Below, piece after piece: positions 11,455-23,399 of a DNA stretch of 64,000 bases. Position numbers and translations under genes: made by a program. Each line of letters opens with the position of its first letter. Position 1 is the first letter of the stretch. The notes beneath the pieces were generated by a model. It was not told the DNA's origin. It made no database searches and worked only from the letters and a program-made list of their open reading frames with translations. Source of the DNA: Molanna angustata. Its lineage: Eukaryota; Arthropoda; Insecta; Trichoptera; Molannidae. Where the stretch lies: contig OY754981.1 in NCBI GenBank assembly GCA_963576475.1, forward strand, positions 12,016,369 to 12,080,368. The letters run 5' to 3'.

Positions 11455-12812
11455 CTTCTAACTTAAAAATAGGAAGGCCCCTGGAATTGACAACATACCC
11501 AATGAACTAATAAAATACTCTGGCATGGAATCAGGAAAAGAGATCCAAAAGTTATTTAATAAAATATTAGCAGCTGGCAAAATACCACAAGAATGGAGAA
11601 CAAGCATAACAATTCCCATATTCAAGAAAGGGCAAAAGAAGAACTCTGAGAACTATAGAGGTATATCGTTACTATGCACAATGCTTAAGTTGTTTACGAG
11701 TATACTGAAAACAAAACTTGAGCAAAAAATAAGCAATAGGGAAGAACAACAGGGTTTTCGACGAAATCGCTCAACTACTGATGCAATCTTCATTCTGAGA
11801 CAGATTAAAGAAAAGGCAACAGAGTATAACAAAGTAGCTTTCATGTGTTTTGTGGATTTAACTAAAGCGTTTGACAGGGTGTTGCTAAAAGATATTGTAA
11901 GAATACTACAGGAAAGGGGAATATCTAAATCCAAGCAAGCAATGGTATAAGGCAGGGAGACAGTCTAAGCCCGTTTCTGTTCAATATCATAATGGACGAA
12001 ATCATAGAAGAGGTGGCTGGCTTGGGACTAGGGTATAAAATGGGTGGCAAAATTGTTAATGTTATCTGTTATGCAGATGATGCGGTGATAATAGCTGAAA
12101 CTGAGAATGACTTGCAAATAATGTTGAACAAATTCCATGTGGTATCACAGAGGTTAAACATGGCTATATCAGTCAGTAAAACAAAAAGTATTACTATATC
12201 CAAACAACCTTCAAGGTGTAAGCTAACTGTTGATGATAAGCCCGTGGAACAAGTAATGAGTTTCAAATATTTAGGAGTAGAGATCTGCAGCCATAACGAC
12301 TTATACACTGAAGTCCGCGAACAAGTCAATAAAGCATCTGTCGTATCTGGATGTCTGAAAAATATGATCTGGAAAAATAAACACATGCGTATTGACAGTA
12401 AGGTCAGAATATATAAAACATGTGTGCGACCGATCATGACGTATGCTGTGGAAACGCGAGCAGATACTGTACGAACCAAGGGGCTCCTAAGGACAACGGA
12501 GATGAAGGTCCTAAGGTCAATCACTGGTAAAACTCTCCGAGATCGTGTTCGCAATGTTCAACATGTGGAATACAGGACATCGTTCGATGGAGTAGATCCA
12601 GAAGAAGGCATTGGAGGGACCACGTTGCCAGGATGAACAGTGATCGGCTTGCAAATATAGCAGCAAATGAAATTCTTTCCGGCCGCCGCCTGCCCGGTAG
12701 ACCACCCAAGAGATGGAAGGATAGCTGGACTTCGTCATCCCAGGAGGCATAGTTTCTGAAGAACAGACCAACTAGGTCTACTAAACGAAGAAGAAGAAGA
12801 AGAAGAAGAAAA
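11455..12812 (+). pseudogene. RTE-like LINE, reverse transcriptase pseudogene
   Basis: Starts inside RT (RKAPGIDNIPNELIKYSG), continues EWRTSITIPIFKKG, NYRGISLLCTMLKLF, then LTKAFDRVLL. A deletion and frameshift near 11935-11945 remove about 30 residues. The second part reads GIRQGDSLSPFLFNIIMDEI, CYADDAVIIAE, FKYLGVEICSHND and MKVLRSITGKTLRDRVRN. The tail contains the RPPGRPPKRW-type end in another frame and finishes with a (GAA)n repeat at 12787-12812, a usual RTE 3' end. The endonuclease half is missing. Not active. Confidence 0.88.
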
Positions 12813-12839
12813 ATCTTCTCCTCGACGACAATTTTAAAC

Positions 12840-13350
12840 TTAAAGCTAAGACAAAGAATGGTCAAGTGTTATGTGTGGTCAGTTCTGCTTTATGGGGTGG
12901 AGGCGTGGACTCTCAAAGTTAATATTATATACCGCCTTGAAGCATTTGAAATGTGGATCTACCGCAGTATGCTGAGAATATCATGGACTGACATGGTCAG
13001 TAACGCTGAAGGACTACGTAGACCCAAGCCCAACAGAGAATTATTCACCAATATTAAGCTCCGTAAACTGTTGTTGTTGACAATATACACATTCTGTCAC
13101 TATTGTACAATATTCTCTCTAATCCAAACCTGCTTCAGTACATTAAAAACAAATTCACTTATTTATCCAATCAAGGACTTCCAATCCAATCTGCTGAACG
13201 TGCGACACAATCTATCCCTGTCCATAACACGAAGACCAATCAGTAAAACTATGGAATAGTCTTAAGTCCGGATGTTGCGTCGTCTATCTCACTTTGTATT
13301 TTCAAGAAAAAACTAAAGAAGGAATATTTATCCCTAAACACCTGAACCCG
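12840..13350 (+). pseudogene. Two fused LINE C-terminal scraps
   Basis: 12845-13010 reads MVKCYVWSVLLYGVEAWTL and LEAFEMWIYRSMLRISW, an RTE-type post-RT segment. From about 13060 another LINE type follows, ending in a frame with LWNSL, then SPDVASSISLCIFKKKLKKE near 13268-13330. Both are truncated and share no frame. Confidence 0.65.
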
Positions 13351-13456
13351 AATTAATCTTTTTGTTCTTTCCCAATCCTTTATTGATAATTTTTTTGTTT
13401 ATAATATTTACAATATATATTTCAATATTTATTTTATTTTATTTATTTTATATTAC

Positions 13457-13663
13457 TTCTCGGGTAACTTACAGGTACTATGTCAAGTATTAATTTCACA
13501 CGCACTCAATAACAAGTTGCCACATTCTGGAGACTTACTATATTAATCGTCTCACAGATCCAGACTGAAAACAGAATTAAAAACTGTGTCTCCACCGGGA
13601 ATCGAAACCGGGGCCTTTGGATCAGCAGTCAGATACCCAACCAACTGAGCCATTAAGGCCGAC
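13457..13663 (-). mobile_element. tRNA-derived SINE, family 2 (near full length)
   Basis: Best minus copy: TCTCGGGTAACTTACAGGTA through GAGACTTACTATATTAATCG to CTCCACCGGGAATCGAAACC and CAACTGAGCCATTAAGGCC. The tRNA-like head includes TGGCTCAGTTGG-type A box on the minus strand. The 5' head ends at GTCGGCCTTAATG. Confidence 0.8.
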
Positions 13664-13679
13664 GATGTATAATGTGTAA

Positions 13680-14685
13680 TGTATAGTTTCGTTTGATTTT
13701 GTTGATGTACATATCTAATTTTGTCATCTGATTGGTTATAAAAAATTGCCTAGTGGCAATAAGCCCGTTAGTGTGCATTATATTTGTTTAGTTTATATAC
13801 AAAAAATAAATAAAATAAAAAACCTTAAGTTTTTTTTTATTTTACAGATTAAAAAGCATTTATGCTGTAAAACTCCATAATTGTATAGGTAAAAAATCAA
13901 AACTGATAGGTAGTTCTATTTACGAATTTTATAAAGTGTATTTTTTCACAAAAGGTGTGTAGTTTTATAAATTTTAATTTTATTAGTTGAAAAGGCTCTT
14001 ACAGTGCAAAATGATCGCCTTAATTATAAGAATATAATTCTTCTAACTATTAATTTGTTTTTAATTTGTAGAACATTAATTCTTAGTCTTAAAATAACAA
14101 ATTGCAATAATAAGATATGTAATTAAATTATATAAAAAATACTGTTTGCTTATTCGTTCAATAAAATAATATTATGATGTGTATATTAAAATCATTTGAC
14201 TTATTGAGCGCGCCTCACAGCTGAATATTAGCGGGAAAAGAAAACCGAGTTACTGAAAAAATGGCTTCCATTGAACATTATTACTCAGTTAATGACTAAC
14301 TTCACGGTGGTTTAGACGTGTCACGTTTTTTTACAGTTATTTCCAAGTGAAAATTGTTTGATTTTCCTTTTTTGCGTCTAGGGATAAATATACAGATATC
14401 TAAATAAAAAAAACAAAGTAATTCGTGCTCAACAAAATAAAATATGTGATATTTAAAAACAATAAATTGATAAAAAAGTTATATAAAATTGGATGAAGCT
14501 TTGATTTTTGTGTGTTTCAAAAGTTTATTTTATTGTATAGACACATAGGTACCTCCTTTTTAATAAAAAAATCACAATTCAATCGATTAATACTATTGAC
14601 AAACTATATGTAGGTAGATAGATATATGTTGGTACTATATTTTGATTATAATTTTCGCTAAACATCTTGAACGAGCTTGCGATTG
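13680..14685. other. AT-rich stretch, nothing recognised
   Basis: No coding frame or repeat identified. From 14690 a short segment (GCTTCGTTGGTTTACGTGTA, AATTGCCCCCC) matches the reverse strand near 53740. Confidence 0.5.
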
Positions 14686-14689
14686 CGCA

Positions 14690-14790
14690 GAGCGCTATTT
14701 TATGTCTTTTTGCTTCGTTGGTTTACGTGTAAATTGCCCCCCTTCTCGGCTAAAAGTTCAAGTTATTTGGAAACAACTATGTCTTTGAGT
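14690..14790 (+). repeat. Dispersed repeat shared with katanin intron 1
   Basis: TTTTTGCTTCGTTGGTTTAC through TTATTTGGAAACAACTATG matches the reverse complement of 53682-53762 (TTTGCTTCGTTAGTTTACGT, TATTTGGCGACAACTAT). Class unknown. Confidence 0.5.
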
Positions 14791-15002
14791 GAAATTTTAA
14801 TTTCAAATTTTATACAAAAAAATCATAGTTTCAAAATTGGTTGCGGTAAAATAATCAGAACATTTAACATTTTTTGCCTAAATATGAGGTTAATTTATAA
14901 AAAAAAATATCCAACACATGTAAAAATATCATAAAGCATTTATTCAAATTCATATCTATATAGATATTTTAATTTGTATGCATATTTTTGATCTTGTGTG
15001 TG

Positions 15003-15302
<300 letters not shown>

Positions 15303-15461
15303 TTGTACATAAAAAAAAACAAATATAATGCATACTGGCGGGCTTTAGGCAACCATTAGGCAATTTCTTCCAACTAATAATTTGTTAATAATTTTATAAT
15401 TTGCTAAATAGAATAACTTCACAAATACACAGGTAGCTGCTTCAGAACATATTTATTTTAG

Positions 15462-15673
15462 TAATAATAAAAATAAACACTTCCTTGCACTCTGCGCAAG
15501 TGGCGAGGTTATTGCCATATGGCAATTTCCTCCAAATAACCAGTGTTTACAGCCCAGAGAAGCAAGAATTGCGTGAGAAATAAATTTAAATAAATTTCTC
15601 CTCTGCTGGGGATCGAACCCAGGACGCCCTTATAGAAGCCAAACCGCTAACCAACTGTGCCACGGCGGTCGGC
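15462..15673 (-). mobile_element. tRNA-derived SINE, family 3
   Basis: Plus-strand order: AATAAACACTTCCTTGCACT, GGCAATTTCCTCCAAATAAC, TTTCTCCTCTGCTGGGGATC, GAACCCAGGACGCCC (B box reversed), CCAACTGTGCCACGGCGGTC (A box reversed), GGC. Full length with a (TAA)n tail. Confidence 0.82.
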
Positions 15674-15741
15674 TTTAATGAAACAGCAATCTTATACTTA
15701 TGTATATTTTTTAGATTCAATGAATAAATAAGTTAATTTTA

Positions 15742-15943
15742 TAATAAATAATAATAAACACTTTCTTGCACCATGAGCAGGCATCGAGTTTATTGCCGTA
15801 TGGCAATTTCTTCCAACTAACCAGTGTTACCAGCCCATAGAAGCAATATTTACGAGAGGAATAAATTTATCCTCTGCTGGGGATCAAACCCAGGACGCCC
15901 GCACATAAGCCAGTCGACTTACCAACTGTGCTACGGCGGTCGG
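15742..15943 (-). mobile_element. tRNA-derived SINE, family 3
   Basis: Second copy 70 bases after the first, same orientation: AATAATAATAAACACTTTCT to CTACGGCGGTCGGC. The two may be a tandem arrangement or independent insertions; the sequence between them is unrelated. Confidence 0.8.
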
Positions 15944-16412
15944 CTTTTTCGGAAATTTTCCATACTTAATGAACGTAGAAATCATCCGATGCCAAGTTTT
16001 TTTCTAGATATCAATAATCATATTTGTAATTTTAATATTCGTTACATTTGAAGATAAAAACGTTGTCTTTATAATTTGTTCACTACACAATAATTAGAAT
16101 AAAACATATTATGTATATATTCATACTTAATAGTACATTCAAGACCCAATTTCAAGTAGACCAACAATAATAATTGTTTAGATAGCATTAAAAATTCACA
16201 TTTGATCCAGAAAAGTGTTGTGTATTAGACAGACTGTACCTACTGGTTGTGTTCTACATACATAGATTGCCACGATTGAAAATGGTACGTTTTTCGCAGT
16301 CGTCAATTTTGTACATTAAAACCAACGTTTAATACATTGAAAAGAAAATAATCATTGTGTGATGATTGTTAATGATTGATTTGAAGTTCTGGTGAATATT
16401 GAAGTTATCAAA

Positions 16413-16483
16413 ATGAGGCATGAAGAAGTGGTGACCAGAGAGCATATGGAATTCAGAAGCGGCTTACTATTACCACCAGTTGT
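16413..16483 (+). CDS. Candidate first coding exon of an unrecognised gene
   Basis: ATG in good context (ATCAAAATGAGG) opens MRHEEVVTREHMEFRSGLLL and PPV, then the strong donor GTAAGTAA at 16484. An in-frame TGA lies upstream of the ATG, so the frame starts here. Surrounding sequence is not an identifiable repeat. I cannot find the next exon or name a family. It could be chance. Confidence 0.25.
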
Positions 16484-16636
16484 GTAAGTAAATTTTACTA
16501 ATTTCTGTAAATGTAAATGTACATTATTTATATGGATTTATTTACATCGTAATAATATTACAACGGACTCTGACGTTTACGCAGCCCAACCCCGACTCGA
16601 ATTGGCGTTACATATCCAAAAAACGGCACCTCCAGG

Positions 16637-17141
16637 TAGGGTTGCCAGATGTCCGGTTTCTGACCGGACAGTCCAGTTTTTTTTTTCAGGTCTGTCCGGT
16701 CAACAAATAACCGGAAAAAAGATAGTTCGGTTTGGTTTTTAAAAAAATCGTGTAAGAAGCCGAAGGCACCTCCCTTAAAATGTGGAGCTAATTTTGCAAT
16801 ACAGAAGCATCACCGAATTTGTTGAAAATCGTACAATATACGTATTGTAGAAAGAATATTCAGCGTGATGAAGAATTTATAGTTAGATGAAAGAAATCGT
16901 CTGGTCGTAAACACTGTTAGAAGTGAATTGTGTATTTTTTCAATAAGTTGTACTGAATTTAGAGATGCAATCTCGGGCAGTAAAATTGTATTAAAAGCAG
17001 TGGCATTGAATGCAGAATACATTAAAAAATTTATTTATATATTTAGATTACTTTTTTGTAGTTTGTTCTTTTGTGTTGTTATTAAATTATATATTTTTAT
17101 ATCTTGTCCGGTTTTTTTTTTCAACCCATCTGGCAACCCTA
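16637..17141 (+). mobile_element. hAT-type DNA transposon relic with 8-bp target duplication
   Basis: Inverted ends TAGGGTTGCCAGATG and CATCTGGCAACCCTA, flanked by the identical octamer CCTCCAGG at 16629-16636 and 17142-17149. Subterminal CCGG-rich repeats (GTCCGGT) lie at both sides. The interior keeps a decayed piece of transposase. 505 bases, internally deleted. Confidence 0.92.
16847..17029 (+). pseudogene. hAT transposase C-terminal dimerisation fragment
   Basis: Reads VERIFSVMKNL, a TAG stop at 16880, LDERNRLVVNTVRSEL, then CTEFRDAIS and LKAVALNAEYIKK. The E-R-I-F-S and D-E-R-N-R-L motifs are typical of the hAT C-terminal dimerisation region. The rest of the transposase is gone. Confidence 0.75.
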
Positions 17142-17746
17142 CCTCCAGGACAATTAGTGCCTGGGTGGTGCTGCTCGTTCATTATTGGATCCACTAATCA
17201 AATCTCAAAAATGTGTTTTAAGAGTCATAAACACATTTTTAAGCAATTTAATGTACTTGATGTAAGACATGTTTTTACTAGATCCAATCTTAATTTATTT
17301 AAAAAAAAAAACAAACCTATCAGCTAAAATAAGGAAGAAGGAAAAAAAGGACACAAGAAGCAAAACGTCGGGTGACTGCTTGGTGCAAAAAAAAAAGATT
17401 ATTTGTATATACTGCACGTCGAATTATCAATAAACTGCCACCGGATCTCAAAGGACTAACACACCTCAAAGGCCATGGTCCCTCCAATGTCTTCTTCTGG
17501 ATCTACTCCACCAAACGATGTCCTCTATTCCACATGGTTTTCTTATTTGAACATGGCGAACATAATCTCGGAGAGTTTTCCAGTGATTGACCTTAGAACC
17601 TTCATGTCCGTTGTCCTTAGGAGCCCCTTGGTTCGTGCAGTGTCTGCTCGCGTTTCCACAGCATACGTCATGATCGGTCGCACGCATGTCTTATATATTC
17701 TGACCTTACTGTCAATACGCATTACGCATGCGTTTATTTTTCCAGA

Positions 17747-17960
17747 TAATAATAATAATAATAATAAACACTTCCTTGCACCCTGCAAGTGGCGAGTTTA
17801 TTGCCGTATGGCAATTTCTTCCAACTAACCAGTGTTTCCAGCCCAGAGAAGCAATTTGCGTGAGAAATGAATTTAAATAAATTTCTCCTCTGCTGGGAAT
17901 CGAACCCAGGACGCCCGCACAGAAACCGAACGGCTTACCAACTGTGCCACGGCGGTCGGC
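17747..17960 (-). mobile_element. SINE family 3 inserted in an RTE relic
   Basis: Full-length copy: (AAT)n, AAACACTTCCTTGCACCCTG to GCCACGGCGGTCGGC. RTE sequence TTTTTCCAGAT on the left recurs as ATATTCCAGAT on the right near 17990, consistent with a target duplication. Confidence 0.82.
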
Positions 17961-17999
17961 ACAGTTCATATTTTCATATCATATTCCAGATCATATTTT

Positions 18000-18144
18000 T
18001 TAGACATTTAGCTCAAGAAAAGAAACAAGAAACTCAATGTATAGATGTGACAGTTGCCGGTCACGTGACTACTGTCACTTCCATTCATTGAGTTATCTTT
18101 TCTTGTTTCTTTTCTTGAGTTAAATGACACGTTGTCTAGGGGGG
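18000..18144. mobile_element. Palindromic MITE inserted in an RTE relic
   Basis: Same element as 4290-4434, here with the right end (ACGTTGTCTAGGGGGG) kept and the left end lost. It separates two parts of a minus-strand RTE fragment: left part ends near 17999, right part resumes CAGATACGACAGATGCTC. Confidence 0.75.
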
Positions 18145-18249
18145 CAGATACGACAGATGCTCTATTGACTTGTTCGCGGACATCAGTGCATACGTATATA
18201 CCTACTATTTTAAATGTACTACTTATAATATACTTTAAATACGAATACA

Positions 18250-19080
18250 ACCAAGTTGTCTTATATAAATCAAAAATTGCTGAATCCAGCAGTTTTTAAG
18301 AAAATCCTCAAAAATTATTTTTGATTGAAAACGATGCAGGATTGCAATCCGTAGTTAGGATCCCCATGTCCTTGATTTGCCTTTGAATAATTTGAATTAT
18401 TTTATGCTATATATTATACGAATTTTTTTCTACAGTTTTGCAACGTCCTAATATGAAGTATTTTTGTGATTAAATCTTTTGTTTGTTTTAAATCAACTGT
18501 CATAATATGTGACGATCTATGAATTAAGATGATTGCTTTGTACTATTTTAGTGTCTGTTTAAAACTAGAACAAGTTTTTCTTTTGTCTACCGGCATATAC
18601 GTTATTTTTTAATCGCTTTATCGCCTAAGCAATGGTAGGTCCATTATTACATATAGTATACACCTACTATGAATTCAGCACGACATGTTCTCATATCGCC
18701 AGTTCATTTCTTACCCAGGCATTTTATAATTTATTATTTATAATAAAGAGTCATTCACATTTCTTGCGTGCGACCTACTTTATGTCCGGCTATTGTACTT
18801 TTATCCACATCAAAATGATGCACTTTCAAACTGCGGATTCTTATTTTTCAACAAACGTCTCTCGATTTTCTCTTTCACACGTGAACAGCTCACTGAAAAC
18901 CTCACGTGTGTGGTGTTGGTGCATTCAAGAAATATATTGAATAAAGCTTGGTGTACATTCAAAACTCGTTACGAAATATTGCCGCGTTTTTGATTTATCG
19001 AAAAATTCTGCGAGACAATTAGACGAATAGAATCATACATTTCAATTACAGATTAATAAAATAATTTTAAAAAAGTTACA
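18250..19080. other. Mixed AT-rich stretch, nothing recognised
   Basis: Two overlapping frames of 102 and 66 codons near 18632-18993 have no motif or codon pattern I can support. Confidence 0.4.
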
Positions 19081-19084
19081 ATAA

Positions 19085-19260
19085 TAAAAGGTTTGGTGTA
19101 TTTATTTATTTGAATCATTCTGTGTATATAATTAGAACACTGGCGGGCCTAATAGCACTAGAAATTGCCTAATAGTAATTTCTTCCAACCAACCAGAGTA
19201 AATGTTAAATATACAAAACAGTGTGTACTATGGCAATAAGTTGATCACATTAATATTCTA
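19085..19260 (-). repeat. TTTA-tailed SINE-like repeat
   Basis: TATTTATTTATTTG, ACACTGGCGGGCCTAATAGC, TTTCTTCCAACCAACCAGAG, TACTATGGCAATAAGTTGAT. A sister copy lies at 41265-41420. The TTTCTTCCAACCAACCAG block resembles SINE family 3. Confidence 0.6.
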
Positions 19261-20900
19261 TTGACTCAATAAAAAAGAGTACTTTGATAATTGTGTATTT
19301 TTAAAGCTTATTCAAATAATTTTACTTGATTGGTATTGAAACTGTGTAAAAATAAACATTAAAGGTGAAAAAATATATTCAATTAAGTACTAACTCTTTA
19401 TAGATACTCATTGAGAAAGAAACAATATTTCATATCCGGAATTCATTTAAAAAAGTAATGTACATTTTATTAACAGAATTATGTTTTAAAACAATTATTA
19501 TTTATTTTTTTATTTGGGAGAAGAACAGCTTTTGTAATCTAATATTAGCATAAACAATGATTTTTTTATTATAGCCAAAAACATGTCCACAGTATAAGCA
19601 TTAACAAATGACTGAGCAAAATTGACAGAATACCTACATACTAGAAAACTTCTTAAATACAAGAAAAAAATATGAAAAAAAAACTTATGGCAACGGTTAC
19701 ATAGATAAAGATGGAAACAGAGGAGGACATGCAAGAATAGAAAAGGAGAGGAAGGTGAGAGATAGAAAAACTGATTGTATGCCACAATCGCACCTTTCCC
19801 TCTATCGGAATTTATTATACGAAAAGAAAAATATGTCTGTCTAATTAAATCTTTCATTATAATATCGACAGATTCGTGGGATAGTTGAGAACCGATAGTT
19901 CGTTCTAAAAAACGGAACGAGAAACAACTCAGGCCTTCTGGAACAACTCCGGCAGAAACTCTGAGTGGTACTTTATTGATTCAGGAGATTCAAAACAACT
20001 ATTTACTGCCGTATATTTTTCTCTCGGGGTAGAATTTATGTAAAATTTTCTTGAATATACCGCTGCCGAGATAGCGATCAATTTTGTACCAGAAAAACAT
20101 CGCACGTGTCGCTCAACCATATCTCACAATAACTTTAGTTCCTTGTGAATACTATGCTTTACTTTCTCATGTGAATTTTAGTAAGTACTTACATACATAC
20201 TTTCTCTCCCTCAAACATAGTGAATTATATAAAATGAACTGTGACTGAGGGTGGTAGCATATACCTGTATACTATTATGAAACCTGTATTTCAACTAAAT
20301 ATACCAACCGACCATTATAAATAACACCCCCACTATAATGTCAAAACACAAAAGAAGTAAGAAGCGATACAATATATTAATTTGGTTAACTGGTACATCG
20401 AGATAATCAAGTAATTAATATAGTCTGTGAACTATTTTAAAATCGGACAATTTCACTTTGAAAAATATCAAAGTTTAAAAAAATCTAGGACAGTCAAATT
20501 GATGTATTGTATTTTATTACTATTGACATAGATAAGCTTAGTACTTTTTTGTTGTGGGTAAGTGTCACATCACTTTAAAAATCTGACCTTATTCACAATA
20601 AGTTTTAAAATGTTTCAAGTCTTGAATAATTTCCAATAACCTATATGTCATGTGACATGTAATTGAAATAGAAGCAAATAAAATTCATTAGATATTTATT
20701 GGTTTTTCATATAATATCGAATTACCTATAAAAAATGTGACCTTTATTTGAGCATTTCCACATTCATCTGCCCTGATTTTTTTTTTCCGATATTTTCAAA
20801 TTTCTTGATTTCTACTATTTAACCAGACTCACATTTTAAAAAATATACTCATTACGTGACATTAATACGTTATTATCACGTCTTAATCATAAAAATGTAT
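19260..20900. other. AT-rich stretch without a supportable gene
   Basis: Frames of 115 (minus, 19510-19857) and 63 codons (minus, 19929-20120) are low-complexity or lack any recognisable motif. No repeat family identified. Confidence 0.4.
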
Positions 20901-20903
20901 AAA

Positions 20904-21118
20904 CGTCGACCTTCGTGGCTCAGTTGGTTGGATATCTGACGCTCAGCTAAAAGTTCCGGTGTAGACACAGTTTCAATTGTGTTTTCAGTCTGGATCTGTC
21001 AAACAATAAATATTGTAAGTCTCCAGAATGTGGCAACCTGTTATTGGGAGCGAGTTAAATTAATATTTGACACAGTACCTGTTAGTTGCCCGAGAAACAA
21101 TATAAAATAAAATAAAAT
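20904..21118 (+). mobile_element. tRNA-derived SINE, family 2
   Basis: Plus copy: GTCGACCTTCGTGGCTCAGT, GTTTTCAGTCTGGATCTGTC, GTAAGTCTCCAGAATGTGGC, then TTGCCCGAGAAACAATATAA and an (AAAAT)n tail. It gives the family's full 3' end. Confidence 0.8.
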
Positions 21119-21451
21119 CATTACTCGATCATTATCTAGTCTTAATCTTTGTTCATTCAATCATAAAAATTCGTTAAGATCAAAGTTTATTATGAAATTG
21201 TCATTAACTTTGCATAAATTAACATGAGTTATTGGTTAATCTGCATGATTTCTAAATTCTGAATCATGTGTTAGTCAACTTTATGAGGAGCCCAGCAGTT
21301 TGAGATCTACATAATTATTTTTTATCAAAATGACCTTTTAAGATACCTAACTGGACTAGACTGCATAGCTACTCATGAAGTTGATAATAGTAAAATTAAG
21401 ACCAGTTTCAGACTTTAGCAATCTTTGAGGTTAAATTAATTGAATAATAAT

Positions 21452-21841
21452 AAGGCTACGACTATTTACACGACTCAACCATAGACGAAAACATAAAATA
21501 ACCACAGAAAACGCAGATAAATCAAGTTGTAAAAATATTTACCTTTGTTTATACTTTGTTATAATTGTAGATCTCGATGAAAAAATGATTAATAAAATTA
21601 ACTAAATGTAATAAGATATTATTATTCATTTTATCTTCAAGTTGGTTTCCATGATGCATTTATGACCATTGAAAAAAATGACAAAGGTAAATATTTTTGT
21701 ATTTTGACTTATCTGCGCTTTCTATGGTTATAAATGACCTAAAAACATAGACGACGTCAGAAAATTTGTCGTGTAAATAGACACTTTTTGGCGGGAAAAC
21801 GCTTTTCCCGCCAATTCCGGTCGTAAAAATAGTGGCACCGT
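21452..21841. mobile_element. Foldback MITE with a GGCGGGAAAA hairpin
   Basis: Left arm GCTACGACTATTTACACGAC and AAAACGCAGATAA pair with the right arm TTATCTGCGCTTT and GTCGTGTAAATAG. Beyond the right arm lies the perfect hairpin GGCGGGAAAACGCTTTTCCCGCC and a second terminal-like block GGTCGTAAAAATAGTGGCAC. The element is flanked by AATAATAA on both sides. Confidence 0.65.
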
Positions 21842-22355
21842 AATAATAATATAAATATATACAACAATTAATGACAATTTCATACTAAAAGTTGATATTT
21901 ACAATTTTTCATGATTAAATGTAGAGAAATATTAAGGCAAGGTAAGAACGTGTCATGAGTATAGTAACCTTGGTTGCATTTGAGTTCCTTTTTAGTTTTT
22001 TTTTTCGATATATCTTTTATCATGATCATTTTTTAATTTCGAGTTACGCCCAAATCTTTTTTCGTGGCGTCAGAATACTTTTCAGGGCGTCTTTCAGAGA
22101 TATTTTCAGGGAAACTCTCCTATTTTCCAGGATTTTCTTTAGATCTTTTTCAAGGTTATATCTTTATTCGCTGTCTAATTCAAATATTTTATATCTTTTT
22201 ACGCGAAGACTCTGTCAGATTATTCCGTCGAGGTTGTTATATGAAAAATAAATAGCTCTGATTCTCTCAATAAAGAGTTCTTGGAACATAGAAATATTTC
22301 TCAATTTCATTTCAGCCTTAATTTATTTTAATGTAGTTTTTATTTATTTATTTAT

Positions 22356-22417
22356 TTATTTGTCAAGGAAACATACATACATACATACCATGTATGTATG
22401 TTTCCTTGACAAATAAG
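22356..22417. repeat. Perfect hairpin, 27-bp arms
   Basis: TTATTTGTCAAGGAAACATA... is followed by its exact reverse complement ending CCTTGACAAATAA. The stem joins (TTTA)n on the left to (CATA)n in the arms. Confidence 0.75.
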
Positions 22418-22489
22418 TCCACGAAGAACTCTCTTTTTTTAGATTATTATTATAGCAGATTTTAGAGAGAGATGAAGATAAGAAGAGAG

Positions 22490-23396
22490 TACATACATAC
22501 ATACTATCACGCCATGTCCCTCACGGGGTAGGCAGAGAGAACCGAACGCCACATTTTTCTATCTTGACACGCATTCATCGCCTCCTCAACATTCATACAT
22601 CGTCTTATACATGTTCGTCTGTTGTTCACGCTTCTTACATTTCCATCTTTCAAAATATCGTTTACATGGTCGTGTCATCCTTTTCTTGGGCGCCCGCGAC
22701 CTCTTATTCCGTTCCTGTCAGATTGGTATATTTTCTTCGTCAGGCGTTCTTCGTTCATTCTCCCCAAGTGGCCAAACCATCTCAATGTGTTAACTTTCAT
22801 TCTGTTAATTACATCTTTCTTTATCTTGCATTCTTTCCTTGTATCTTCATTCCGAACTCTATCATACATCGTTCTGTTACAAATTCTTCTAAGCGATCTC
22901 ATTTCAACTGCATTTATTCTGCTTTCGTGCGACTTCTGCCATGTCCACGTCTCACTTGCATACGTCAGGGTTGGCACTACGATTGCGTTATGAATGGCAA
23001 CTTTAGCGTCTCTTGATATGTTGCGATCATTCATAACTGGTCTAAGTGCTCCATTCAATCTGTTTCCTGCCATAACTCTTCTTTCAATATCCTTATCAGG
23101 CCGTCCATTCCGTTGGAACATACTACCCAGATAGACATACTCGTCGACTTGTTCAAGCCATTCATTCTCTACTTTTATTTGACACACTGTTCTGCTTTCA
23201 CTCTTTTCAAAGACCATTACCTTTGATTTGCTGGCATTCATTTTAAGTCCGTTTTCTATGCATCCTTCATATACCATACTTACAAGATACTGTAACTCTT
23301 CCATACTTTCTGCTAACAATACTTTGTCGTCTGCATACATCAGATCACGTACTGTTACAGTACTCAGTTTCAGACCCTTACTTTCCAGCTTTATAA
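22490..23396 (-). pseudogene. RTE-like LINE (YADD subfamily), 5'-truncated
   Basis: Minus strand: LMYADDKVLLAESMEEL, LKMNASKSKVMVFEKSES, VDEYVYLGSMFQRNG, LRPVMNDRNISRDAKVAIHN, PTLTYASETWTWQ, LRWFGHLGRMNEERL, GRGRPRKG, then a TGA in place of Trp and the rest (HDHVNDILKDGNVRSVNNRR). It ends in a (GTAT)n tail. A sister copy is at 32257-32924. Confidence 0.85.
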
Positions 23397-23399
23397 ATA

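Larger units (their letters stand above)
17466..18195 (-). pseudogene. RTE-like LINE relic interrupted by a SINE and a MITE
   Basis: Minus strand 17712-17466 reads MRIDSKVRIYKTCVRPIMTY, MKVLRSITGK and GIEDIVWWSRSRRRHWRDH, closely matching the plus copy at 12385-12620. Upstream parts are found beyond the SINE (17980-17999) and beyond the palindromic MITE (18145-18195, DVREQVNRASVVS). So the fragment predates both insertions. Confidence 0.82.

Noticed and set aside
12069..12554. 161-codon antisense ORF
   Set aside because: It is the reverse strand of the RTE reverse transcriptase, which has YADD and other motifs in the sense frame.
19510..19857. 115-codon minus-strand protein
   Set aside because: Low-complexity Phe/Leu/Tyr composition, no motif, no splice context.
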